15,906 bases of DNA from CAYYIS01 sp964470965 (GTDB lineage Bacteria; JAAXHH01; JABIQT01): NCBI GenBank assembly GCA_964470965.1, contig CAYYIS010000077.1:1-15906 (forward strand), read 5' to 3'. Numbering within the stretch: position 1 is the stretch's first letter; each line of letters begins with the position of its first letter. Below are positions 7,611 to 15,071 of the stretch, one piece after another. Both the position numbers and the translations under genes were made by a program. The notes under the pieces are model-generated. The model worked only from the letters and a program-made list of their open reading frames with translations. It searched no databases and was not told the DNA's origin.

Positions 7611-8236
7611 ATGACGTCGAATAATTATCAATTGGCCACTCCCCTGCGTGTGCAGGTCGCCCCCGGACCGTTGGATGAAGGCAGTCGGGTTCCACCGGAA
7701 GAAACGATATGGAAAGAACACCAACTTAGCCGGGGAACTGTACGGAAAGCGATTGGTCTTCAATTGCAGGAAGGACTCATCACCCGGAATCAAGGACGAG
7801 GCACCTTCATCATGCCTCCGCCCCATTATCGACCTATTTCAGTTTGCCCAGTTTCAGCCAGGCAAAGTGGCGGCCGCATCGGGGTCCTTCCAGAAAACAC
7901 TTCAAAGTGATTTCTGTTCCGACAAAGGTTTCTAAACGTCTTGAGCTGCCGGCAACAACATCGGTCTTTCATAAAGAGCGGCTCGGACCGGCGGATAATC
8001 ATCCTGTGGCCCTTGAACTACGTTATCTACCGCCGGAACTTTGTCCCGCGCTGATCAATGAGGATCTGCACACCCAGTCCATACACTGGTTTCTGGTAAA
8101 GAAATCCGAAATTGCTTTGGTCCGCGTGAAACACGTTGCAGCGTTGTGCAAAATAACAAGTAGTCAGGCAGTTTGCTCCAGGCGCAGACCACATATTCTG
8201 TGGTCCGATTGACGTACACCCAACAGATGTGGACAA
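7611..8236 (+). pseudogene. hutC: Frameshifted HutC-like GntR-family transcription repressor
   Basis: The frame starting ATG 7611 encodes a GntR winged helix-turn-helix: GSRVPPEE, then LSRGTVRKAI, then QGRGTFIMPP, ending near 7825. The ligand-binding UTRA domain continues in another frame, from about 7838 (FSLPSFSQAKW) through HPVALELRYLPPELCPAL (about 8004-8057) to a stop at 8212. A third frame carries a possible last strand (VVRLTYT, 8200-8220). At least one and probably two frameshifts therefore break the gene; the first lies between about 7820 and 7843 and is equivalent to one lost or two gained bases. HutC-type GntR proteins repress histidine-utilisation genes and release DNA on binding urocanate. 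The intact urocanate hydratase gene starts just downstream at 8243, which supports the hutC assignment. A sequencing error in this draft DNA is the alternative explanation for the frameshifts. Confidence 0.72.
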
Positions 8237-8242
8237 ATACGG

Positions 8243-9892
8243 ATGAAACGCAATATCAGTGCCCCAAGAGGTACGGAATTGACCTGCAAGAACTGGCTTA
8301 TTGAAGCGGCTTATCGCATGATCCAGAACAACCTGGATCCCACGGTGGCCTTTGATCCGGATAATCTAATCGTGTACGGCGGAAGAGGCAAAGCCGCTCG
8401 TAACTGGGAAGCATACGATGCTATCCTGGCCTCTCTTCGAAATTTGGAACCCGATGAAACACTATTGGTACAGTCAGGCAAACCCGTTGCTGTATTTCGT
8501 ACCCATGAGGATGCACCGCGTGTTCTGATCGCCAACTCCAATATCGTACCTGCCTGGGCGACTCAGGTGAATTTCGATGCCTGGGAGCAGGAAGGCTTGA
8601 TGATGTACGGCCAGATGACGGCCGGGAGTTGGATTTATATCGGTACGCAGGGTATCCTTCAGGGCACCTACGAGACGTTCGGCGCCCTCGCCCGTAAACA
8701 CGGCTGGGGCAGTCTATCGGGGAAACTTGTGGTGACAGCCGGACTGGGAGAAATGGGCGGGGCACAACCCTTGGCCATCACGATGAACGGGGGCGTTGGC
8801 CTGTTGGTCGAGGTGGATCCGTGGCGAGCGAGACGACGCCTGGACCTGCGCCAGGTAGATACCATAACAGAAAGTCTGGATGTCGCGTTGACCTGGGTGA
8901 ACGAAGCACTGGCATCAGGCGAACCGAAATCAATCGCTCTGATAGGCAACGCAGCAGAAATCCTGCCGGAAATGATCGCGCAGGACGTCGTGCCGGATGT
9001 GGTTACTGACCAGACCTCTGCCCATGATCCTCTCTACGGTTACATACCGGTCGGCCTTTCCCCTGAGGAAGCGGGTCAGATGCGGCAGAGCGATCCGGAT
9101 ACTTACCTGAAACGGTCTATGGATTCCATGACTATCCACGTCCAGGCAATGCTCGAATGGCAAAAAAAGGGCGCTGTTGTTTTTGACTATGGCAACAATC
9201 TAAGGCAAAGAGCTTTCGACAACGGATTGACCGAGGCATTCGATTATCCTGGTTTTGTGCCGGCCTACATCCGCCCCCTTTTCTGTGAAGGCAAAGGTCC
9301 TTTCCGTTGGGTGGCCCTCTCCGGGGATCCCGAAGACATCTACAAAACTGACCAGGCCATTCTTGAGCTATTTCCGGATGATGAACATCTGGCGCGCTGG
9401 ATCAAGATGGCGCAGCAGCATGTGGAGTTCCAGGGGCTGCCGTCACGTATCTGTTGGTTGGGATTTGGGGAACGGGCGAGGGCAGGATTGAAATTTAATG
9501 AGCTTGTAGCTTCCGGTGAAGTGAGTGCGCCTATCGTAATTGGCCGTGATCATTTAGACAGCGGTTCCGTAGCCAGTCCCAACCGTGAAACGGAGGCGAT
9601 GAAAGACGGGTCCGATGCTATCGGCGACTGGCCTATTTTGAATGCATTGGTTAACACCGCCAGCGGTGCCACATGGGTCAGCTTCCACCACGGCGGCGGT
9701 GTCGGGATAGGTTACAGTCTTCACGCCGGTCAGGTTATCGTTGCCGATGGCACGCCGGGGGCGGCGTCTCGACTGGAGCGCGTGCTCTCCAACGATCCCG
9801 GGATGGGCGTTGCCCGTCATGTGGACGCAGGCTATGAGAAGGCAAAAATTGTGGCGAAAGAACGTGGTGTCAGGATTCCCATGTCGACCTGA
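8243..9892 (+). CDS. hutU: Urocanate hydratase (urocanase)
   Basis: A cytoplasmic NAD+-dependent enzyme that hydrates urocanate to 4-imidazolone-5-propionate, the second step of histidine degradation. The 549 residues match the family length (about 550-560) and are colinear throughout: APRGTELTCKNWL near the start, VQSGKPVAVF, YGQMTAGSWIYIGTQGI, GNAAEILPEM, VTDQTSAHDPL, FPDD and VIGRDHLDSGSVASPNRE. Cys404 in RICWLG corresponds, by my alignment from memory, to the active-site Cys410 of the Pseudomonas enzyme. Residue 170, glycine in the usual AGLGGMGGAQ NAD-binding loop, is glutamate here. The ATG at 8243 gives the expected N-terminus, although no good ribosome binding site is seen, perhaps reflecting translational coupling to the now broken hutC. 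No hutH, hutI or hutG is adjacent in this window. Confidence 0.95.
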   Translation: MKRNISAPRGTELTCKNWLIEAAYRMIQNNLDPTVAFDPDNLIVYGGRGKAARNWEAYDAILASLRNLEPDETLLVQSGKPVAVFRTHEDAPRVLIANSNIVPAWATQVNFDAWEQEGLMMYGQMTAGSWIYIGTQGILQGTYETFGALARKHGWGSLSGKLVVTAGLGEMGGAQPLAITMNGGVGLLVEVDPWRARRRLDLRQVDTITESLDVALTWVNEALASGEPKSIALIGNAAEILPEMIAQDVVPDVVTDQTSAHDPLYGYIPVGLSPEEAGQMRQSDPDTYLKRSMDSMTIHVQAMLEWQKKGAVVFDYGNNLRQRAFDNGLTEAFDYPGFVPAYIRPLFCEGKGPFRWVALSGDPEDIYKTDQAILELFPDDEHLARWIKMAQQHVEFQGLPSRICWLGFGERARAGLKFNELVASGEVSAPIVIGRDHLDSGSVASPNRETEAMKDGSDAIGDWPILNALVNTASGATWVSFHHGGGVGIGYSLHAGQVIVADGTPGAASRLERVLSNDPGMGVARHVDAGYEKAKIVAKERGVRIPMST

Positions 9893-10273
9893 TGACAGGC
9901 GAAATCAGCGGAGATGTAATCCATAGCGAGGACCGGGTGCCCAGTCAGGCCAAGGTCTCAGCATATATGATATGGCGGCCGCAATTAAGGGTGGTACAGT
10001 TCCCATACCAAAAAGATTGGACGTTGTCGAAATCTGACTGAATGTCCCGTCACAGGGTCGCCTTGCCTGCGGTAAGGCACCTAATTCGGGACCAAGCGAT
10101 ATAAGCCGGACCAGTCGCTCAGTTGCAGTTGAATTCCATGCGACGCCATGCGGAAGGCACAGGCGCAGAACGGGATGAAGATTCCATGCGTGCCGGCTAT
10201 GCGATGATGCCTGCGCTTCGACGATATAAAAATATCTCCAAACCGATGTCGGATTGATTGTAAGGGGTACCTC
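9893..10273 (+). other. Intergenic stretch between hutU and Rieske oxygenase gene
   Basis: About 380 bases. Apart from one stem-loop near 10056 there is no recognisable gene. A 170-codon ORF on the minus strand overlaps the start of the Rieske gene and looks like a shadow. A promoter for the Rieske gene is plausible, but no consensus pair is clear. Confidence 0.45.
10056..10081 (+). terminator. Stem-loop after hutU, possible terminator
   Basis: GCCTTGCC-TGC-GGTAAGGC (10060-10078) forms an 8-base stem with one G-T pair and a three-base loop, extended by GGT (10056-10058) with ACC (10079-10081) around one bulged base. It lies 164 bases after the hutU stop. No U run follows, so intrinsic termination is uncertain. 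Confidence 0.3.
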
Positions 10274-11260
10274 ATGTCCAGAGCACTTCCTCAAAAATTG
10301 TTTCACTGCTGGCATCCCGCGGCTTATAGTGAAGAGGTTAATTCGGAAGAGCCTTTCTCCACAAAACTTCTGGACGAAATGATCGTTATCTGGCGCACGG
10401 CCGACGGCGCCCCCCATGCCATGAGAGACCTATGCATCCATCGCGGGACGGCGCTTTCTCTGGGACACCTGGAAGATGACTGTATCGTCTGTCCCTATCA
10501 CGGATGGCGCTACAGCCGCAGCGGCGCCTGTACTCTCATTCCGCAAACGGGCAAAACCAGTATACCCGCGAAGGCTCGCGTGGTAACCTACCAATGCCAG
10601 GAACGATACGGCATGATCTGGGTCGCCCTGGCAGAACCACTCTATCCCTTACCCCATATCCCTGAACTGGACGACGGCACGTGGCAGGTGATACACACGG
10701 GCCCATACACCTGGCCAAGTAACGCGTCCCGCCAGGTGGAGAACTTTACCGATTTCGGCCATTTTCCCTGGGTGCATCCCGGTTTGCTTGGAGAAAAAGA
10801 CCGTCCCGAGGTACCCGATCACGCGGTTGAAGTAAAGAAACATGTCCTGCACTACACGGTCGTGCGGCCCGAATCGCCCAACAGTGACGAGTTTCCGATT
10901 TTCGCGAACAAAAAAGTGATGCCCGAACGCCATAGCCGCTATGAACTCCATTGTCCTTACACGATCGTGTTGCGGCTCGGTTGGGGCGGTGAAAAAGGCA
11001 TGGTGTACTTTTTCGTCTCACAGCCTAAAGCGCATGACGAGTGCCGGGGATACTGCCTCGTCGCCCGGAACTATGACCATGACAAACCGGTGGAGCACAT
11101 CCAGAGATTCGAAGACACCATCTTCAATCAGGATAAACGAATTGTATTGTCCCAGCGTCCGGAAATGGTGCCGTTTGATCTGGTCGACGAATTACATCTG
11201 AAATTCGACACAGTAGCCGTCAATTACAGGCGTACAATGCAGGCGGAAGATCTGGCCTGA
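10274..11260 (+). CDS. Rieske [2Fe-2S] oxygenase, alpha subunit
   Basis: The terminal oxygenase of a ring-hydroxylating or O/N-demethylating type system. The 328 residues carry an N-terminal Rieske domain with Cys54-x-His56 (CIHRG) and Cys73-x2-His76 (CPYHGW). The C-terminal mononuclear iron domain has Asp160, His163 and His168 in ENFTDFGHFPWVHPG; Asp287 in IFNQDKRIVLSQRPE is the likely third ligand or carboxylate. The QDKRIVLSQRPE ending is typical of single-alpha-subunit oxygenases acting on small methylated or aromatic compounds. TAAGGGG precedes the ATG by eight bases. No ferredoxin reductase or beta subunit is adjacent, so electrons must come from elsewhere. It follows hutU on the same strand by 380 bases; a link to imidazole or betaine breakdown is possible but unproven. 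Family call is strong, substrate unknown. Confidence 0.9.
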   Translation: MSRALPQKLFHCWHPAAYSEEVNSEEPFSTKLLDEMIVIWRTADGAPHAMRDLCIHRGTALSLGHLEDDCIVCPYHGWRYSRSGACTLIPQTGKTSIPAKARVVTYQCQERYGMIWVALAEPLYPLPHIPELDDGTWQVIHTGPYTWPSNASRQVENFTDFGHFPWVHPGLLGEKDRPEVPDHAVEVKKHVLHYTVVRPESPNSDEFPIFANKKVMPERHSRYELHCPYTIVLRLGWGGEKGMVYFFVSQPKAHDECRGYCLVARNYDHDKPVEHIQRFEDTIFNQDKRIVLSQRPEMVPFDLVDELHLKFDTVAVNYRRTMQAEDLA

Positions 11261-12396
11261 AATAAAGTTAATTTTTGAGGAGCTCGTGGGGATGTACGCC
11301 ACAGCTCGAATTTATTACCCTGTGACACAGGGTAGTTCGTCTAATTGCTTCCATGGAGATTCGGGAAGCGGTTCTACCATAGACTGGTACAATAATATTT
11401 GGCGCCATAGCCGCAATACCGGACGGATTATTGCCCTTGGAGCTTCTTCAGATGTAGGGACCAGCTTTGTGGAATCGGTCCGGGAATCTTTACCGTCAGT
11501 TCTCGATATGTAAGTGTATAGAGATCCCTCATCCGATCGCCCATTTTAATCTTCACCCCCGATTGGTGGATTACCTCGTTGGTCGAGATCTGATTAATCG
11601 GTCATGGTGCTTCGCTTTCTGGAATCCAACCTGGCAAGTCGTTTCAAGTGTTAAACCGAAGCATCGTGAATTGGGAAGAGATCAAACAAGTTGCAGAATT
11701 GAAATGGAATTATAAGATCAAATGCTTACGGAGGTGAGCATAAAGAGACTTGGTTAACGTGGGAATCCGCTGAGGCGCCTGCCTGGTCTCTGAAGGCGAA
11801 CAGATGATTGCATTCAACACCATACTGCCGGTTGCGATTGCTGGGTTTGCTCGTATTTCGCGATCGATCGAACCCGTGCCAGTGGCAGTCGTCCGCACAA
11901 GAGAGTTGATAAAGTTCTCCACGCCGGCATCGGAAGTTGAGATGAAACCGCTTGTTGGGATGGATGGTGGTCCGATCACGGTCAACGGTCTGTCGCACAA
12001 CACATTTCATGTCTACATACAATCCAGGTCGGTCAAACATGTTTACAAAGGAACCGATCGCGAGTTGTCACACTCAGGGACCAATGGATTTGTTTCCCGG
12101 ACCCTAGCAAGTAGTTAGCTTTGATCGAATGAGAATTAAGACAGGTTAACGGCCAAGATAAGTATGCGGTGTAATGCCTTCGGGTAAAAGAAAGAAGCCT
12201 CCTGATTTATTATGGGATGACCGTCCTTGGGTTCTGCTTGATCCTCTTGAGTGTGTCCGTACCCGACTACTCCGAGTGCCGGACTTTCAGTCACGGGAGA
12301 ACATTTTTCTTGATTTTGACGTTGGCAACATGGACAAAACCATTTATTTTGGGCAAAAGATTGGAATTTCTTTGTCGTGCTCAAGGAGATTATGGA
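11261..12396. other. Long stretch with no recognised gene
   Basis: About 1.1 kb between the Rieske gene and the ACP operon. It contains ORFs of 75 to 145 codons in several frames, such as 11286-11513, 11804-12118 and 12174-12563 on the plus strand and two overlapping minus-strand ORFs at 11710-12040. None carries a motif I recognise, and their start sites lack ribosome binding sites. It could be decayed coding DNA. The right end must contain the promoter for the ACP operon; I see TTGACG at 12316 but no well-placed -10. Confidence 0.4.
12383..12388 (+). promoter_or_regulatory. Ribosome binding site deciding the ACP start
   Basis: AAGGAG, eight bases upstream of the ATG at 12397. It selects the 85-residue ACP over longer in-frame starts, such as 12217, that would add 60 atypical residues. 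Confidence 0.75.
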
Positions 12397-12654
12397 ATGA
12401 GTGGCTTGATGGACGAAGTGATAGCCCGCTATATAACAGATCACTTTCTAACACCTGTCTCTCCAGAGTTAAAGGTAGATACGCCGCTATTCTCTTCAGG
12501 ACTGATAGACTCGTTTGGCGTCCTGGAAATCATAGCTTTTTTAGAAGATACATTTACAATTGAAATCGATACTGCGGAACATGAAATTAGAGAATTTGAT
12601 TCTATCGCACAGATCCTCGATCTCATCAATCAGATTCAGAACAAGGATAGATGA
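12397..12654 (+). CDS. Acyl carrier protein (DltC-like)
   Basis: An 85-residue four-helix carrier protein. The phosphopantetheine-attachment serine is Ser39 in GLIDSFGVLEII. The DSFG form and the following long helix resemble D-alanyl carrier proteins (DltC) and stand-alone ACPs of acyl-transfer operons more than the fatty-acid AcpP motif DSL. The predicted protein is acidic, with the usual helix III/IV segment (IREFDSIAQILDLINQI). The start is set by AAGGAG eight bases upstream. It is the first gene of a tight operon: the LnmK-like gene begins nine bases after the stop, the MBOAT gene two bases after that one, and the SGNH-like gene 21 bases later. The likely role is to carry an acyl group as a thioester from the LnmK-like enzyme to the MBOAT. 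The cargo is not visible in the sequence. Confidence 0.9.
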   Translation: MSGLMDEVIARYITDHFLTPVSPELKVDTPLFSSGLIDSFGVLEIIAFLEDTFTIEIDTAEHEIREFDSIAQILDLINQIQNKDR

Positions 12655-12663
12655 GTGATTTAG

Positions 12664-13614
12664 ATGTTTTCATACAATCTGCTTCTGGGCCTTCCTCATA
12701 CGAACTATCGCCAGCTTGCTGAATATCTTCTGATGATGCATCTTGGACATTTTCAATGGCAGGCGATTGCCAAATCGGTAGACCGTCCCCTTTCACATTT
12801 ACGGACTAAGGGTGGTGGAGAGGTATATGCGACTTTCTACTATATTGAAACGCATTTGCCCATATCTTCGCCTCTGAATAGCTTCCGGCTAGATGACACA
12901 CTTCGTGTACTCCTGCGCCTGCAATCATTTAAGAATATAGCGGTAGACGGCCGTTTGATTTTTAATCACAAAGATGTCATAGAGCAGGAGATGATCCCCG
13001 ATGATGATGCCCTCTTGACTATCTATTCTAACGGCCGTCATCCATCCGTGAGATTTGCTAATGTGTTTGTTACACCGGAACATGGTAATGATATGCTCAA
13101 AATTGCTCCCCCTGCAAACGTATCGTTTGACAGAATACCCTCACTCACGAATCAGGACAATGCGTATAATATCACACGGAAGGCCCAGCAAGTGGAAAGC
13201 CTCGGTGTTTTTGAGGACGGATGGCGGGAAACCGAAATTCAGAATGCCGGTCCATTGACCTATCGTATCAATCCTGATAGGGACAGCAACGGGGCGGGCC
13301 TGGTGTATTTCGCAAACTATTTTGCGTTTCTCGACATGGCAGAGCAACAATGTCTTGATAAGAATAAGTGGGAGTACTGGCCTCATGATGTTATGGGCAC
13401 ACGAATGCTCCGGTCCCGTAAATTAGCATACTATGGCAACGTAGATTTTAATGAGTGCATTGAAATTTCGGTAACTGTTTTTCACCATGAGTCTGATCAC
13501 GCATTAATCGGATTTAAATATGTCATCAGACGTAAGCATGATAAGGCGTTGATTTGCCTGTCTGAAGCTATAAAAGCAATAACTCCTGCACCACTATCTC
13601 CCCACAAGGCATAG
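12664..13614 (+). CDS. LnmK-like double-hotdog acyltransferase/decarboxylase
   Basis: The 316-residue protein resembles LnmK of leinamycin biosynthesis and the related Pnap_2097-type biosynthetic proteins. LnmK takes methylmalonyl-CoA, decarboxylates it and loads propionyl onto an ACP. Matching features are the N-terminal MHLGHFQWQAIA, the first-hotdog segment ATFYYIETHLP (56-66; a Tyr near this position is catalytic in LnmK, Tyr62), the second-hotdog core NPDRDSNGAGLVYFANYFAF (203-222) and the RSRKLAYYGNVD segment (251-261). It is cytoplasmic, with no signal peptide or membrane segment. Its position directly after an ACP gene fits ACP loading. Decarboxylation, the acyl group and the CoA substrate are inferred only by analogy; a plain thioesterase-fold acyltransferase is the alternative. 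Upstream spacing to the ACP gene is nine bases, suggesting translational coupling. Confidence 0.75.
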   Translation: MFSYNLLLGLPHTNYRQLAEYLLMMHLGHFQWQAIAKSVDRPLSHLRTKGGGEVYATFYYIETHLPISSPLNSFRLDDTLRVLLRLQSFKNIAVDGRLIFNHKDVIEQEMIPDDDALLTIYSNGRHPSVRFANVFVTPEHGNDMLKIAPPANVSFDRIPSLTNQDNAYNITRKAQQVESLGVFEDGWRETEIQNAGPLTYRINPDRDSNGAGLVYFANYFAFLDMAEQQCLDKNKWEYWPHDVMGTRMLRSRKLAYYGNVDFNECIEISVTVFHHESDHALIGFKYVIRRKHDKALICLSEAIKAITPAPLSPHKA

Positions 13615-13616
13615 AA

Positions 13617-15050
13617 ATGATATTCACTCGACTTGAATACATTATAATCTTTCTGCCTATAATAGTGATACTCTCGTTCCTCTTTCCCCGACGCTTCCTT
13701 ACGGCCTGGCTCCTCTTGTCGAGCCTTATATTTTATGGCTGGGCGTCAGACGTGATATCCGGATCATGGTTATATGCCACACCTTTTTTGGTTTATAGTT
13801 TGTTGAATTACAATATCGGCAAGCAGATGGAGTCCTGTACCTCAACGAATCACCGGAAACTAGTTTTGGCATTCGGTATATTGTTTAATGTCGCCTGGTG
13901 GTTAGTAATCAAAGAAAATCTAGCAATTGATATGGGTCTGGCTACAGGCACGATTGTTTCAGTTGGTCTGGGTTTTTATGTGTTACGGGCGATCGGATAT
14001 TTAATCGAAATTTATCAAAAGAGCGCATCTGGCTCCCCGGGTATTCTCCATTATATCCTATACCTCACCTTTTTCGCCCATGTTCCTTCGGGCCCAATAA
14101 CGTCGTGGAAATCATTCACCACGGCCATGAGCCAAAGACTTTGTGGTGCTGACCGAATCTGTTGGAAACCAGGTTTTTATCTATTTTCCTTGGGGATTTT
14201 TAAGAAGACTGCTGCGGATTTGCTGGGTAGAAGTATTGACCCGTCTCTCAATAGCAATATGTTCATGGGAACAATAGACAGTTGGGCGGTACTTTTGATT
14301 TATTCGGCACAAATTTATCTTGATTTTTCAGGATATACAGACATGGCGCTCGGTGCGGCAAAAATGATGGGGATACAGCTTCCGATAAATTTTTCAAGAC
14401 CGTACGCAAAGCGAAACTTAATCGAATTTTGGAATGCCTGGCATATTACACTATCTCAATGGTTACGTGATTATATATTCACGCCGATCGGCCGTGAGTT
14501 ATTTAAAGTGCGTGTGTTGAGACGGTCGCCTTTAATCATTGCAAGCATATGCTATCTCGTCACTTTTACAATTTGTGGTATCTGGCATGGATTGGAAGTG
14601 ACTTTTTTATTCTGGGGACTGTATCATGGTGTTGGATTGACTTGCTGCAAAATATATGGTGAAATAGCTCGCAAGTATTTTGGTCCCCGCTATTTCCAAT
14701 TGATGTTTAACTTACCGATAGGGAATCGTCTAGCTGTGAGTTTTACTTTTTTTTATGTAGTTGTTGGTTGGGTTTTTTTTCGAAGTCAAACGGTTGCTCA
14801 GAGCATTAATTGGTTGAACGGACTTGGTGGATTCAATACTCTCGCACCATCTTCGATAGATTTGAATCTGATTGGCGTACTTGGTGGGATTATAATTGTC
14901 GGATGGATTATAGCCAAGTTTCGATGGAATGTTGAGCAATTGAAATACTGGCAGCGGATCATTTTGACGTCAAATTTATTGATAGTATTATTCTACTATT
15001 ATGTAACCGGAAACACTGGGATGGCCCCCTTCATCTATAACAGGTTTTGA
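13617..15050 (+). CDS. MBOAT-family membrane O-acyltransferase (DltB/AlgI type)
   Basis: A polytopic membrane protein of 477 residues with about ten or more hydrophobic segments, the size of DltB, AlgI and PatA. The family core is clear: YLDFSGYTDMALGAAKMMGI at 234-253, LPINFSRPYA, then FWNAWHITLSQWLRDYIFTP at 271-290, with His276, and the catalytic His324 in GIWHGLEVTF. Such enzymes move acyl groups from a cytoplasmic carrier, in DltB a carrier protein, across the membrane onto exported glycans or teichoic acids. The usual RR after FW is NA here (FWNAWH versus FWRRWH). The gene starts two bases after the LnmK-like gene, with AAGG upstream. The adjacent ACP gene supports a carrier-protein donor. 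Acceptor and acyl group are unknown. Confidence 0.9.
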   Translation: MIFTRLEYIIIFLPIIVILSFLFPRRFLTAWLLLSSLIFYGWASDVISGSWLYATPFLVYSLLNYNIGKQMESCTSTNHRKLVLAFGILFNVAWWLVIKENLAIDMGLATGTIVSVGLGFYVLRAIGYLIEIYQKSASGSPGILHYILYLTFFAHVPSGPITSWKSFTTAMSQRLCGADRICWKPGFYLFSLGIFKKTAADLLGRSIDPSLNSNMFMGTIDSWAVLLIYSAQIYLDFSGYTDMALGAAKMMGIQLPINFSRPYAKRNLIEFWNAWHITLSQWLRDYIFTPIGRELFKVRVLRRSPLIIASICYLVTFTICGIWHGLEVTFLFWGLYHGVGLTCCKIYGEIARKYFGPRYFQLMFNLPIGNRLAVSFTFFYVVVGWVFFRSQTVAQSINWLNGLGGFNTLAPSSIDLNLIGVLGGIIIVGWIIAKFRWNVEQLKYWQRIILTSNLLIVLFYYYVTGNTGMAPFIYNRF

Positions 15051-15071
15051 AAAGCCGTACTATACAAGATT

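Noticed and set aside
9905..10417. 170-codon ORF on the minus strand
   Set aside because: It overlaps the start of the Rieske gene on the opposite strand and has no motif; treated as a shadow.
11804..12118. 104-codon plus-strand ORF and two opposite minus-strand ORFs
   Set aside because: The translations show no family motif and no ribosome binding site, and the opposite strand is equally open, so none is supported as a gene.
12217..12396. Longer start for the ACP gene adding 60 residues
   Set aside because: AAGGAG before 12397 and the standard ACP length support the shorter protein; the extra N-terminal part is atypical.
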